Assembly: GCA_964560875.1 (NCBI GenBank)
Contig: CAZLMW010000036.1
Span: 3,787-67,786, forward strand
From: CAZLMW01 sp964560875
GTDB taxonomy: Bacteria; Myxococcota_A; UBA9042
Length of the DNA stretch: 64,000 nt
Direction of reading: 5' to 3'
Below the pieces are notes generated by a model. It had not been told where the DNA came from and searched no databases. It saw only the letters and a list, made by a program, of their open reading frames with translations. Numbering within the stretch: position 1 is the stretch's first letter; each line of letters opens with the position of its first letter. Both the position numbers and the translations under genes were made by a program. This document shows, piece by piece, positions 10,194 to 19,334 of this stretch.

Positions 10194-11239
10194 CCCATCG
10201 CGACGACCACGCCCAGCTCGCCACGCGCAAGACCGAACACCTCTCGATCGCGCTCAACGACGCCAGCGTCCAGCGCCCGGGGGCCGGCAACGGACTGGCA
10301 GCCTACCGTTTCGAAGCCCAATCGCTCCCTGAGCTGGACCTGGACGCGATCGATCTGCGTTGCCGCGTACTCGGCAAGAACCTGCGCGCGCCGCTGTTGA
10401 TCGGGGCGATGACAGGCGGCACGAATGACGCAGGCGCGATCAATCGCATCCTCGCGCAGGCAGCAGAACGCTGCGGGGTCGGTTTCTGCCTCGGTTCGCA
10501 GCGACCAATGATCGACGGTGGCGTGGCCGCGGCGCAGACGTTTCAGCTTCGCGCGCTCGCCCCGTCGACCCTCCTGGTGGGAAACATCGGCGCGATACAG
10601 CTGCGCGACAATCTCGACGGAAAGGGCCTCGAGAAGCTCGCCCGGGACGTCGGCGCGGACGCGATGTTTGTGCACCTCAACCCGCTCCAAGAGGCCGTCC
10701 AGCCCGAGGGCGACCGCAATTGGAAGGGCGTATTGGACGCGATCGGCCGGGCCGTTTCGGCCTGCGAGCTGCCGGTGATGGTCAAGGAGGTGGGCGTCGG
10801 CTTGTCCGCATCCACTCTCAAGGCGTTGTCGTTCACCGGTATCGCTGGAATCGAGACCGCGGGGGTTGGCGGCACGAGCTGGCCGCGCATCGAAGCCCTT
10901 CGCCACGGACAGCGAACCCCGCGAGCGATCGCGGGCGCCGTGTTAGCCGGATTCGGAACGCCGACCAGTGCGTCGATCGTCTACGCACGCACGGCTTTTC
11001 CCGGTCGCATCGTCGTGGCGTCGGGCGGGCTGCGAAACGGGCTTGAGGTCGCCAAGTGCATCGCCCTGGGTGCCGACGCTGCCGCGATGGCCTGGCCCTT
11101 TCTCGTCGCGGCGCAAGACGGCGTCGAAGCGGTCGTCAACGAGATCCAGGGCGTCATCGAGACCCTTCGCGTGACGATGTTCATGGTCGGGGCCCCGACG
11201 CTGTCGCACCTGGCGAACACCCCGCTGATTCGGGACTAA
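10190..11239 (+). CDS. fni: Isopentenyl-diphosphate delta-isomerase, type 2 (FMN-dependent)
   Basis: A 349-residue protein of normal length. It interconverts IPP and DMAPP using reduced FMN and Mg. Type 2 motifs are evident: TRKTEHLSIAL at the N-terminus, APLLIGAMTGGT, GFCLGSQRPM, LLVGNIGAIQL, MFVHLNPLQEAVQPEGDR, VMVKEVGVGLS, AGVGGTSWPRIEALR and VASGGLRNGLEVAK. The ATG at 10190 overlaps the previous stop (ATGA). It heads four further genes of the mevalonate route, so the set makes IPP and DMAPP and then longer prenyl diphosphates. HMG-CoA synthase and reductase are not in this window. Confidence 0.95.
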   Translation: MTHRDDHAQLATRKTEHLSIALNDASVQRPGAGNGLAAYRFEAQSLPELDLDAIDLRCRVLGKNLRAPLLIGAMTGGTNDAGAINRILAQAAERCGVGFCLGSQRPMIDGGVAAAQTFQLRALAPSTLLVGNIGAIQLRDNLDGKGLEKLARDVGADAMFVHLNPLQEAVQPEGDRNWKGVLDAIGRAVSACELPVMVKEVGVGLSASTLKALSFTGIAGIETAGVGGTSWPRIEALRHGQRTPRAIAGAVLAGFGTPTSASIVYARTAFPGRIVVASGGLRNGLEVAKCIALGADAAAMAWPFLVAAQDGVEAVVNEIQGVIETLRVTMFMVGAPTLSHLANTPLIRD

Positions 11240-11245
11240 ACGCCA

Positions 11246-12163
11246 GTGTTCGCGGGGATTGGGCACGGCAAGCTCATTGTCTGCGGCGAGCACTTCGTCT
11301 TGGATGGCGCGACCGCGCTTGCGGTAGGCCTCCCCAGCCTGCGGACAGAGGTCACCTGGCAAGCGGGCGCAGCAGACAGGGTCGAAACCGAAACCCAGCT
11401 GTCCGATGAAGCTCGAAGCGACTCGTTGGCGATGATCGCAGCGGCGCGCAAGGCGCTTGGGAACATCGGCCCCGGCACAGCCACCGTCGCATCGACAATT
11501 CCCGTGGCCCGTGGGGTCGGGTCCAGCGCGGCGTTTTCGGTAGCGCTTGTGCGGGCGCTCGCCGCGTCGGCCGGTCGGGCCCTTACGCTCACAGCACTCG
11601 TCGAGGCGTGCCGCCAGGTTGAAGACGTCGTGCACGGGCGCTCGTCGGGGATCGATCCGGCGGCAGCGGCCGCAGAGGGCGGGGTCTTGTTTCGCGACGG
11701 CGTCGTGATGGGGCCGGTGGAAGTCGCGGCCGGTGGACGGCTGGCGCGAGCGCGGTGGGTGCTCATCGACGTCGGGCCCGCCCCAGCAACCGCTGTTGCC
11801 ATCGGACGAGCGAACAAAGCCCGCATGCGACTGGGAACCGACGAATCGTCGCGCCTCGCCATGGCCGCAGACAGCGCCGCGCGAGCTGCTGCGGACGCCT
11901 TGCGAACGGATGACATCGACCAACTCGCCGCCGCCATGAACGCTAACGCGGCCGCCCTCATCCACCTCGACGTGCTCGACGACCGCATGACGACAGCCAT
12001 GGAACGCGCGGCCGCAGCGGGGGCCATCGCGACCAAGCAGACAGGGGCTGGACTGGGTGGAAACGTGCTGGCCCTTGCACCCAGCGCACAGATCGCGCAA
12101 ACAGTGGCGCGTCACGTCGCCGAAGTCGCACACAGCGCCCGCACGGTCGCGATCACCCGTTGA
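11246..12163 (+). CDS. mvk: Mevalonate kinase (GHMP kinase)
   Basis: A 305-residue GHMP-superfamily kinase that phosphorylates mevalonate to 5-phosphomevalonate. Motif 1 is GHGKLIVCGEHFVLDG, motif 2 (ATP loop) is ARGVGSSAAFSVAL, and motif 3 near the C-terminus is TGAGLGGNVLAL. The acid residue expected to deprotonate the substrate lies in the SSGIDPAAA segment. GEHFVLDGATALA is characteristic of mevalonate kinases rather than of the two other GHMP enzymes that follow. The start is GTG at 11246, six bases after the fni stop. Confidence 0.88.
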   Translation: MFAGIGHGKLIVCGEHFVLDGATALAVGLPSLRTEVTWQAGAADRVETETQLSDEARSDSLAMIAAARKALGNIGPGTATVASTIPVARGVGSSAAFSVALVRALAASAGRALTLTALVEACRQVEDVVHGRSSGIDPAAAAAEGGVLFRDGVVMGPVEVAAGGRLARARWVLIDVGPAPATAVAIGRANKARMRLGTDESSRLAMAADSAARAAADALRTDDIDQLAAAMNANAAALIHLDVLDDRMTTAMERAAAAGAIATKQTGAGLGGNVLALAPSAQIAQTVARHVAEVAHSARTVAITR

Positions 12164-12192
12164 CAGCGACCGTCGATGCCCAGGAGCACAAC

Positions 12193-13185
12193 ATGACCTA
12201 CACGCGCGCAGCAGCTTTCGCTCCGATCAACATCGCGCTGGTCAAGTACTGGGGCAAACGCGACGACGAGCTCAACCTGCCGGCCGCATCAAGCATCTCC
12301 GTCACATTGGCCGAGCTCGGTTCGCTGACCGTCGTCGCGCCCGAAGAGAGCCTCGAAGCCAACATCATGGCGCTCAATGACAAGCCGCTGCAGGGCCCGG
12401 GGTTGCTGCGCGTCGCGCGAGTCATGCGGGCGATCCGCGAGCTGGCGGATACCGAAGTGCGCGCTGGCATCCGCAGCGTCAACACCGTGCCTACCGCCCA
12501 GGGACTCGCGTCGAGCTCATCTGCGTTCGCGTCCCTGGCCAAAGCCGCCGCCGCCGCCTACGGGCTCGACGCGGACGACGAGACATTGTCGCGCATCGCC
12601 CGCCTGGGTTCGGGTTCGGCGAGCCGTTCCGTCCACGGTGGCTGGGTAGAATGGCGCCGCGGCGTTCGTGACGACGGCCTCGATTCGGTGGCTGGGCTCG
12701 TCCAACCGCCCGAACACTGGCCGCTGCGCGCGCTCGTTTGCCACGTCGATGTCGGCCAAAAGAAGATCTCGTCCACCGAAGGGATGCGGTGGACCCGGGA
12801 AACCTCGCCGTACTACGACGGCTGGCTCAAGCGCTGCCGGCAGGACTACGACCACTGCAAGGTCGCCATCGCCGACCGCGACTTCCGCCTCCTGGCCGAT
12901 ATCGTCGAAGCAAACTGCTTGGCGATGCACGCGGTCATGATGGCCACCGAGCCGCCGCTGATTTACTGGCAGCCGGCCACGCTCGCGATCATTCACGCCG
13001 TCCGCTCCCTGCGCGCCCAGGGCGCCGAGTGCCTGTTCACAATCGATGCCGGCCCGTCGGTCGTGGTGCTCTGCAGCGCGCGAGACGTGCGCATGGTCGC
13101 GGCCGAGTTGGGTCGCCTCGAGGGCATCGCGGTCACGACGCAGACCCGCATCTCGGGCGGCGCGCACCTCGTCCCCAATGGCTGA
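12193..13185 (+). CDS. mvaD: Diphosphomevalonate decarboxylase
   Basis: A 330-residue GHMP-family enzyme that converts mevalonate diphosphate to IPP with ATP. The hallmark N-terminus PINIALVKYWGKRD is present, then LPAASSISVTL, the ATP loop TAQGLASSSSAFASLA, GSGSASRSVHGGWVEW, and the catalytic Asp region FTIDAGPSV. The ATG at 12193 has AGGAG 7 bases before it; a TTG at 12160 overlapping the mvk stop is less likely. The end overlaps the next start by 8 bases. Presence of DAGPSV and HGG supports the classical decarboxylase, not a mevalonate-3-kinase or phosphomevalonate decarboxylase variant. Confidence 0.92.
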   Translation: MTYTRAAAFAPINIALVKYWGKRDDELNLPAASSISVTLAELGSLTVVAPEESLEANIMALNDKPLQGPGLLRVARVMRAIRELADTEVRAGIRSVNTVPTAQGLASSSSAFASLAKAAAAAYGLDADDETLSRIARLGSGSASRSVHGGWVEWRRGVRDDGLDSVAGLVQPPEHWPLRALVCHVDVGQKKISSTEGMRWTRETSPYYDGWLKRCRQDYDHCKVAIADRDFRLLADIVEANCLAMHAVMMATEPPLIYWQPATLAIIHAVRSLRAQGAECLFTIDAGPSVVVLCSARDVRMVAAELGRLEGIAVTTQTRISGGAHLVPNG

Positions 13186-14182
13186 GACCGTGGCGGGCAC
13201 CGTGCCCGGCAAGCTGATGATCGCCGGCGAGTACGCGGTCCTCGATGGGCGCCATCGCGCGCTTTCCGTCGCTGTCGGCAGGCTGGTTGGCTGGCGGCTC
13301 AAGACGCCGGAATCGAACCCAAGAATCGACGTCGAGGCCTTCGACACCACGTTTTCATGGGTGCTCGGCGAAAAAGCGCCAGCCGGGATCGCGTCTGTCG
13401 TCGATGACGCATTGCGCGGGGCCGCGGGTGCCGGTTGGCCTCTGACCGGCTCGCTCCGCTTGAAGATCGCGGGCCAGGTGGACGGCGTGAAATTTGGGTT
13501 GGGCACAAGCGCGGCCACTGTCGTCGCCACTTTGCGGGCTTGTCGCGCCGGGCACGTTGGCTCGGCGGCGCACGATCGGACCGAAGCCGAGGCCCCGGAG
13601 GCCCGCGCACTCGCCGGGTTGGCCCACGCGATCCACTTCGCGATGCAAGGCGGCAAGGGCAGTGGCTACGACATCGGCACGATACAGGCCGGTGGAACTG
13701 TCGCTTACGACGCCTCGAATCGAAGCGCCATGCCCGTGTCGTGGCCCGGAGAGTTGTGGGCCCTGGCGCTGTTCACCGGCGAGGCGGCCAACACGCGAAC
13801 GGCGATCCGCAAAAAGCCCACAGGCGCGCTTCGCGACGGGCTCGGTGAAGCCAGTGAACGGCTGATCGACACCTGGACGACCGGCGACGTGGCTTCGATT
13901 CTGCGCGGCCTGGACCGCTGCCAGCGAGCGTTCGACGAAGCGGTCCAAGCCGGGACGATGCTGCCTTCGAAGGCCGTGGAGACCACCTGCGGCTGGATCC
14001 GCGAACGCGGTGGAGTTGCCCGCGTATCCGGCGCAGGCGGGGGCGACTGTGTGCTCGCGTTCGGAACCGGCGCTGCACTCCGGGACAAACTGCTCACCGA
14101 TTGGGCCGCGCGCGACGGGCTCTGCGTGCATCGACTGCCCGAAGACATCGCGCCATCAACCGGAGCCGTCCGTGAAAGCTGA
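13178..14182 (+). CDS. mvaK2: Phosphomevalonate kinase (GHMP kinase)
   Basis: A 334-residue GHMP kinase. It begins GTVPGKLMIAGEYAVLDG, the form typical of phosphomevalonate kinases, has the ATP loop KFGLGTSAATVVATL, the substrate region QGGKGSGYDIGTIQAGG and the C-terminal VSGAGGGDCVLAF. It makes mevalonate 5-diphosphate, the substrate of the MvaD encoded just before. GSGYD and the order of genes make this assignment more likely than a second mevalonate kinase. The ATG at 13178 lies inside the last codons of mvaD, and the stop overlaps the next start by 11 bases, so translational coupling is likely. Confidence 0.88.
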   Translation: MAETVAGTVPGKLMIAGEYAVLDGRHRALSVAVGRLVGWRLKTPESNPRIDVEAFDTTFSWVLGEKAPAGIASVVDDALRGAAGAGWPLTGSLRLKIAGQVDGVKFGLGTSAATVVATLRACRAGHVGSAAHDRTEAEAPEARALAGLAHAIHFAMQGGKGSGYDIGTIQAGGTVAYDASNRSAMPVSWPGELWALALFTGEAANTRTAIRKKPTGALRDGLGEASERLIDTWTTGDVASILRGLDRCQRAFDEAVQAGTMLPSKAVETTCGWIRERGGVARVSGAGGGDCVLAFGTGAALRDKLLTDWAARDGLCVHRLPEDIAPSTGAVRES

Positions 14183-15188
14183 CCTCGGCATCGACCGATT
14201 TCGTACTCCTCTCGAAGACGCGGTCCGGCGCGCGTGCACCGTCTCGCCTGTGGACGGCGTCGCCGACGGGCTCGGTCAAAAACTGGGCGCGGAGCTTGTC
14301 GACCAGGTGCTCGCGACCGGTGGAAAACGCCTGCGAGGCCTTCTTCCGCCCGCCCTTGTCACGTTGGAAGGTGGGGACGTCGACGCTGCCATCGAGGTCG
14401 GCGCGGCCATCGAAGCGATCCACAACGGGACGCTGGTTCACGACGATATCCAGGACCGCGACACGCTGCGACGCGGCCAACCGACTCTTTGGACGGTCGA
14501 AGGCATCCCCCAAGCCATCAACGCGGGCGATCTGCTGCTCATCGCGCCGATCGTCGCCGTGCTGCAGTCCGAGGCCATCGCCGCAGACGCGCGAGCCGAT
14601 GTCGCCACCCTCGTCGCCGGCGCGCTCACCGAGACGATCCGCGGGCAGGTGGCAGACGTGGCCCTTCGAGACGCCGCCGGCGCAGACCTCGACACCGTCT
14701 CCGCCATCGCGTGCGCCAAGACCAGCCCCCTGTTTGCAGCTGCTCTGCGTGGCGCTGCCATCATCTTGGGGGCGAACAAATCACGGCTCGACGCCGCCAC
14801 GCGTGCCGGCCGACGCATCGGTCTCGCGTTCCAGATCCGCGACGACCTGCTCGACGCAACGGGCACCAAGGGACGCGGACTGGCGGGCGCCGATTTTCGC
14901 GAGGGCAAACCGACCTGGCCCGTACTCGCAGCCTGCAACCAGGCACCTGCATCCGAAGTCCGCGAGCTGCGCGACACCCTCCGCGCCGCGGCGAACGGAC
15001 ACGCGCCCAACGAAGCGACAGTCCAGCGCTGGCTATCGTGGACGGCACGCTACGACGGGATCCGCGTCGCAAAGGACACGCTCAACCGCGGCCTCGACGA
15101 AGCTGAAAAGGACGCGCGACAGGCGTTCGATGCCGGCTACGTTGTGATTGAAGCGCTCTGCGGACGCTTGCGCATGATCGACGGCTGA
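14172..15188 (+). CDS. Polyprenyl diphosphate synthase (trans-IPPS)
   Basis: A 338-residue all-alpha prenyl elongase. Visible: GGKRLRGLLPP (IPP binding), first Asp-rich motif DDIQDRDTLRRG at 91-102, KTSPLFAAAL, and second Asp-rich motif QIRDDLLDATG at 221-231. The first motif is DDxxD without the two-residue insert of bacterial farnesyl synthases, and residues four and five before it are Thr and Gly rather than aromatic. By family rules this points to a product longer than C15, such as C20 or a quinone side chain; that is inference. The GTG start at 14172 lies within pmk. It closes the mevalonate operon; the converging cyclase gene ends 36 bases further on. Confidence 0.9.
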   Translation: MKADLGIDRFRTPLEDAVRRACTVSPVDGVADGLGQKLGAELVDQVLATGGKRLRGLLPPALVTLEGGDVDAAIEVGAAIEAIHNGTLVHDDIQDRDTLRRGQPTLWTVEGIPQAINAGDLLLIAPIVAVLQSEAIAADARADVATLVAGALTETIRGQVADVALRDAAGADLDTVSAIACAKTSPLFAAALRGAAIILGANKSRLDAATRAGRRIGLAFQIRDDLLDATGTKGRGLAGADFREGKPTWPVLAACNQAPASEVRELRDTLRAAANGHAPNEATVQRWLSWTARYDGIRVAKDTLNRGLDEAEKDARQAFDAGYVVIEALCGRLRMIDG

Positions 15189-15224
15189 CGGCCCGCACGT
15201 CACCAGGACATCTGAACCGGACAG

Positions 15225-16859
15225 CTACGGGTTCAACTCGGTCAAGCGGATCGGCGAAACCATCTGCGTGATGCCCTTGAGCTTGATCGGGTCGAGCGGC
15301 TCGCCCTTGCAGCGGCTCTCGACCACGTCGAAGGTCTGTGGCCCAAGCAACACGGCGCCGGGTTCGGCCATGCCGCAAAGACGCGCAGAGAGGTTCACGC
15401 TCCGGCCAAGGACGGTGTAACTCAACGTCTGCGACGAACCCATGTAGCCGGCGATCAACTGGCCGGTTGCGATTCCGATCCCCACGCCGATCGGCTCTTT
15501 GCCCTGCGACTTGCGGATCTCGTTGAACTCGTCAACGGAAGTCTGCATCTCCATCGCGGCCTTGACGGCGTTCCACTCGTCTTCACCGCTCTTGAGGGGC
15601 GCGCCGAACAACGCCATCACGGCGTCACCGATGTATTTATCGAGCGTGCCGTTGTTGGCAAAGATGATCTGCGTCACCCGCTCGAAGTACTCGTTCATCA
15701 GCGCGACCATCTCCGACGGCGGCGTGATCTCGGTCAGGTTGGTGAACCCGCGAACGTCGGCGAACAGCACCGTCGCCTGGCGAAGCTCGCCGCCCTTCAC
15801 GACTTCGAGCTCACCACCGACGATCTGGTCGACCAGGTTGGGCGACAGCATTCGCGACAGCGATTCGCGGTTTCGGGTCTCGGTCTCGATGCGGCGCTGC
15901 ATCAAGATGTTGTCGATCGCGATCGACGCTTGACGGGCGATGGCGCCGAGAACCGACAAGTCCTTTTCGGTGAACAGGCCGGTCGAGATCAGCGAGTCGA
16001 CGTGGAGAACGCCGATCGTGCGGTCGCTCGCCATCAGCGGCACCGTCATACTCGATCGAATGCCCTGCAGGACGACCGAGTGGGCCTGGCCAAAGCGTGC
16101 GTCCATACGCGCATCGGTGCTGAGGACCGCTTCTTTCTTGCCCAGCGATTGCTTGAGCAAGGAACGCGGTACCTGGACGTGCGTCTGGTGGTCTTCCCAG
16201 CCGACGCCGGGGCGAATCCGGACCGCCATCTCCTCGAGGTTGGCGCGGGGATCGGCCGGATCGACCTCCGCTTTCTCGTCGACGAGCAAGATGACGCCGC
16301 GATCGACGGGCAGCCACTCGAAGATCCGGCGAAGGATCTTGTCGAGCATGGTGTCGAGGCTCGTTTCGCCCGCCATGTCGCCTGACAGCGTGTAGGCAAG
16401 ACGGAGTTTTTCGTAGTCGTTGCGGAGCGTTCGTTCGTCAGCGACGAGATCGACCGGCGCAAAGTCGCGCAGCAGATCGAGCTGCATCGTGGCGTGAATG
16501 CTGGCGGGCGGCTCTTCCTCGGCGGGAGCAGCTGCGGGCGCTTCCTTTTCGGGCTCAGAGCCTTCGAATCGCCAGCACGTGCTGCCGATGCGCACGAGAT
16601 CGCCGTTCTTGAGAACGTTCGCGCTCTCCACCAGGACGTCGTTGCAGTAGGTGCCGTTGCGGCTGTCGAGGTCGCGCAGGACGAAGATGTTCGTGTTGGG
16701 GCGCCGCGAGATCACGGCGTGTTCCTTGGAAACCAGGCGATCGACGATCTGCAGCGTATTGGTGGGTTGTCGGCCGACGGTGGTCACGTCGCCAAGTTCG
16801 ATCACCTGCTCGCCGGCGCCAGCGCCCACGCGAACAAGCTGTGCAGTGGTTTGGGACAC
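15225..16859 (-). CDS. FHA-GAF-class III adenylate/guanylate cyclase
   Basis: A 544-residue soluble signalling protein. Residues about 5-95 are an FHA domain (TTVGRQPTNTLQI, SKEHAVISR, DLDSRNGTYCND) that binds phosphothreonine. Residues about 160-325 form a GAF sensor domain. Residues about 355-540 are a class III cyclase: FADVRGFTNLTEI and YIGDAVMALFG give the two metal Asp residues, DKYIGD supplies the Lys often linked to adenine choice, and YTVLGRSVNLSARL the transition-state Asn/Arg region. It therefore probably makes cAMP in response to a phosphoprotein and a GAF ligand. The GTG start has GGAAGG 5 bases upstream. It is divergent from the metallopeptidase gene, with 231 bases between. Confidence 0.88.
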   Translation of the reverse strand: MSQTTAQLVRVGAGAGEQVIELGDVTTVGRQPTNTLQIVDRLVSKEHAVISRRPNTNIFVLRDLDSRNGTYCNDVLVESANVLKNGDLVRIGSTCWRFEGSEPEKEAPAAAPAEEEPPASIHATMQLDLLRDFAPVDLVADERTLRNDYEKLRLAYTLSGDMAGETSLDTMLDKILRRIFEWLPVDRGVILLVDEKAEVDPADPRANLEEMAVRIRPGVGWEDHQTHVQVPRSLLKQSLGKKEAVLSTDARMDARFGQAHSVVLQGIRSSMTVPLMASDRTIGVLHVDSLISTGLFTEKDLSVLGAIARQASIAIDNILMQRRIETETRNRESLSRMLSPNLVDQIVGGELEVVKGGELRQATVLFADVRGFTNLTEITPPSEMVALMNEYFERVTQIIFANNGTLDKYIGDAVMALFGAPLKSGEDEWNAVKAAMEMQTSVDEFNEIRKSQGKEPIGVGIGIATGQLIAGYMGSSQTLSYTVLGRSVNLSARLCGMAEPGAVLLGPQTFDVVESRCKGEPLDPIKLKGITQMVSPIRLTELNP

Positions 16860-17090
16860 GGTCTACCTTCCGCTGAATCTACCCGTCGCCAGATCCGTCG
16901 TTCGTGCCACGAAAAGGACCTACAAAAGGTAAGCGCCCCGGACGGCGATGCGCGACATCGCGATGGAACGCCGGGACCATAGCATTCGGATCGACGCTTT
17001 TCCACGCGTCAACACCACATTGTTGAGGCCGTTGCGTCCATCGATCATAGTCCATTGGCGCGGACGACCGAACGCCGCCACGGTGCACAA

Positions 17091-19328
17091 ATGAGATGGC
17101 GATTCGGGCTGGCGTTGATGGCACCGAGCCTGCTTGCGGTCGTGCTCTGGTGGGTGCCGGGCTTCGACGTCCTCGACTACCACGGTTGCCTCGCCCTCGC
17201 GCCGGTCTGCGGCATCGCGGCGGCGTGGGCTGCCATCGAGGTGATGCGAGGTCGCGCCGGAAAGTTTGCGTCGTGGCTGCCACTCATCGCCGTCGGGCCG
17301 ACCGCCATTGCCGCGTCGCGGGGTTTGGTCGCTCCTTGGTGCGATCCAGCTACTGGCCTGTTGTTCGCGGCGCTCGGGCCATGGGCGGCCACAATTGTCG
17401 GCGTCTGTTGGGGTGTGCTCGGTGCCCACGCATCGATTCGACGCGCCGGCTGGGTCGTCGCGGGGCTGTTCATAGCCACGGCGCTGCCGCCGCTCTGGTT
17501 CTTCTATCACCACCCCCAGGCGTTCGGGTTTCACCCACTCGTGGGCTGGATCGCCGGACCGCTGTACGAAGACGCCGTGCGTCCGGGGTGGGCCTACCTG
17601 GCCTTCCGTCTGCTGGATCTCGCGGCGTGGCCGACGCTGACCATCGCCGCGGTGATGCCGTCGAGACGGCGAATCGCGGGCGTCGTGGCGGTAACCGCGG
17701 TCGCCGTGTTCATCGTGCGCGCCGGGCCCGAAGGCTGGCTTGTCTCGACGCGCCGGGTGACCGACACCTTGAGCGTTCGCGCAGAGGTGAACGTCGCTGA
17801 CCCTTCCGCGCCGCGGCCCGCCGTGGTGCTGCACATGCCGCGCGGATCGACGTTTCGCAAGCGCGCGCATCTGCTCATAGAAGACACGGCCGTGCGGTAT
17901 ATGCAGCTGCAGCGTTTCTTTGGGGCACCGGCCGGTGAGACGCTCAAGGTCTTCGTGTATCCCGATCGCCGTCGCAAGAGACGCCTGATGGGTGCCGAAC
18001 GGGTGGAGCTCGCCAAACCCTGGCTGCGACAGGTGCACATCGTCTGGCCCGGCTACGGGGCGTCGGTCCTGACCCACGAGCTCGCTCACGCGTTTTCCGC
18101 CGACCTCGCCGCCGGCCCCCTGAACCTGCCGATGCGCAGCGTTGTCGTCCCCGACGCCCTGCTCATCGAGGGCCTCGCAGTCGCGGCCGAGTGGCCGATT
18201 CGTGAGCGCCTGACCCCGCACCAATGGGCCCGTGCGATGCGTCGTCTGGGGCTTGCACCCGCCGTCCAATCGCTCTTTTCACCGCGGGGCTTCTTCGCTC
18301 ATAGCGGCGCGCGCAGCTACACGATCGCCGGCTCATTGCTGCGCTGGTTGCGCGACGTGCACGGTGACCCAGCGCTGCGAAAGCTCTATGCCACCGCCGA
18401 CATCGGCGAGGCCACGGGATCGTCCGCCGATGCCGTTTTCGCCGCTTGGGCCGCTTTCGTCGATTCAGACGCCGCCGGACCGCTCAGCCAGACCGACATG
18501 GCCCGCGCTGAAGCCCGATTCGAGCGGGCCGCGTTCTTCTTTCGCCCGTGTCCGCTTCATGTCGGCCGCCAACACCGCGAATCGAGGCGCTTGTTCGCGC
18601 TCGGTCTCTACGGGCAACGAGCCGAACTCCTCGCCGACCTGCTCGCGACTTTAAGCGACCACACCGACGGCTGCGGATCTTGTGACGGCAGCCATTGGCG
18701 AGCCGCTGCGGTGAGCGCAGCGCAGGCGGGAGACTTCACTGGCGCTCGTGAGTTCATCGCCGACGGGCGGCGGCGGGGCCGCTATCCCAATCGTTTCACG
18801 CAGCAGTTGGCAGCGCGGTTGGAGGGCGACGTCCTGTTTCGAACCGCCGCGACGGAACCCGCCGATCGAGACTCACTGCGACGAACAAGCCGCAAACGAT
18901 GGCAGCAGACGTCCGTTTTGCCCCAAAGCGCCCAACGCGGCATGGACCTGCGACGAGTCTCGCAAACCGCCGCCAACCTGCTCGCCGTGGGCCCGCCGAT
19001 CCTCCGCTGGGGAGACGCGCTCGACCGTGCCCGAAGCGACGTACCAAAGGACGCTGCGATCGCCTATCTATGGGTTCGCCATCACCTTCTCGACGCCGAC
19101 CGACCGGACGGCTTCGACGCCGCGATGGACCAGACAAGCGGCCTCAGCCCCCGGATTCGCGCCGAGGTCGATCGAATGCGCGCCCTGGACCACGCAAGAC
19201 AGGGACGTTGTGACGCGATCGGCGGCAAGTCGGCATACGTCAGCGCCTACCGCCAGCGGTGCGATGACATCAAGCGGTGGCGCGCCGGCATGGCCGGGCA
19301 GCGAAATAGCGTGAACGTGGTTGAGTAG
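17091..19328 (+). CDS. Multi-pass membrane HExxH metallopeptidase-like protein
   Basis: A 745-residue protein that I cannot place in a named family. About six hydrophobic segments occupy residues 3-210. A soluble domain follows with LTHELAHAFSAD (His329, Glu330, His333) and LIEGLAVAAEW, whose Glu360 is a good third zinc ligand, so it has the look of a gluzincin peptidase. The C-terminal ~280 residues are helical, repeat-like and contain two close Cys pairs (CGSCDGSHW). The topology places the protease domain outside the cytoplasm. The ATG at 17091 was chosen because the hydrophobic segment begins directly after it; a TTG at 17055 is possible. It converges with the next gene, separated by 6 bases. 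Confidence 0.6.
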   Translation: MRWRFGLALMAPSLLAVVLWWVPGFDVLDYHGCLALAPVCGIAAAWAAIEVMRGRAGKFASWLPLIAVGPTAIAASRGLVAPWCDPATGLLFAALGPWAATIVGVCWGVLGAHASIRRAGWVVAGLFIATALPPLWFFYHHPQAFGFHPLVGWIAGPLYEDAVRPGWAYLAFRLLDLAAWPTLTIAAVMPSRRRIAGVVAVTAVAVFIVRAGPEGWLVSTRRVTDTLSVRAEVNVADPSAPRPAVVLHMPRGSTFRKRAHLLIEDTAVRYMQLQRFFGAPAGETLKVFVYPDRRRKRRLMGAERVELAKPWLRQVHIVWPGYGASVLTHELAHAFSADLAAGPLNLPMRSVVVPDALLIEGLAVAAEWPIRERLTPHQWARAMRRLGLAPAVQSLFSPRGFFAHSGARSYTIAGSLLRWLRDVHGDPALRKLYATADIGEATGSSADAVFAAWAAFVDSDAAGPLSQTDMARAEARFERAAFFFRPCPLHVGRQHRESRRLFALGLYGQRAELLADLLATLSDHTDGCGSCDGSHWRAAAVSAAQAGDFTGAREFIADGRRRGRYPNRFTQQLAARLEGDVLFRTAATEPADRDSLRRTSRKRWQQTSVLPQSAQRGMDLRRVSQTAANLLAVGPPILRWGDALDRARSDVPKDAAIAYLWVRHHLLDADRPDGFDAAMDQTSGLSPRIRAEVDRMRALDHARQGRCDAIGGKSAYVSAYRQRCDDIKRWRAGMAGQRNSVNVVE

Positions 19329-19334
19329 CGCGGG

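Noticed and set aside
16920..18269. 449-codon minus-strand frame across the metallopeptidase gene
   Set aside because: It lies opposite a protein with clear membrane segments and a zinc motif; its own product is low-complexity Arg/His/Asp-rich.
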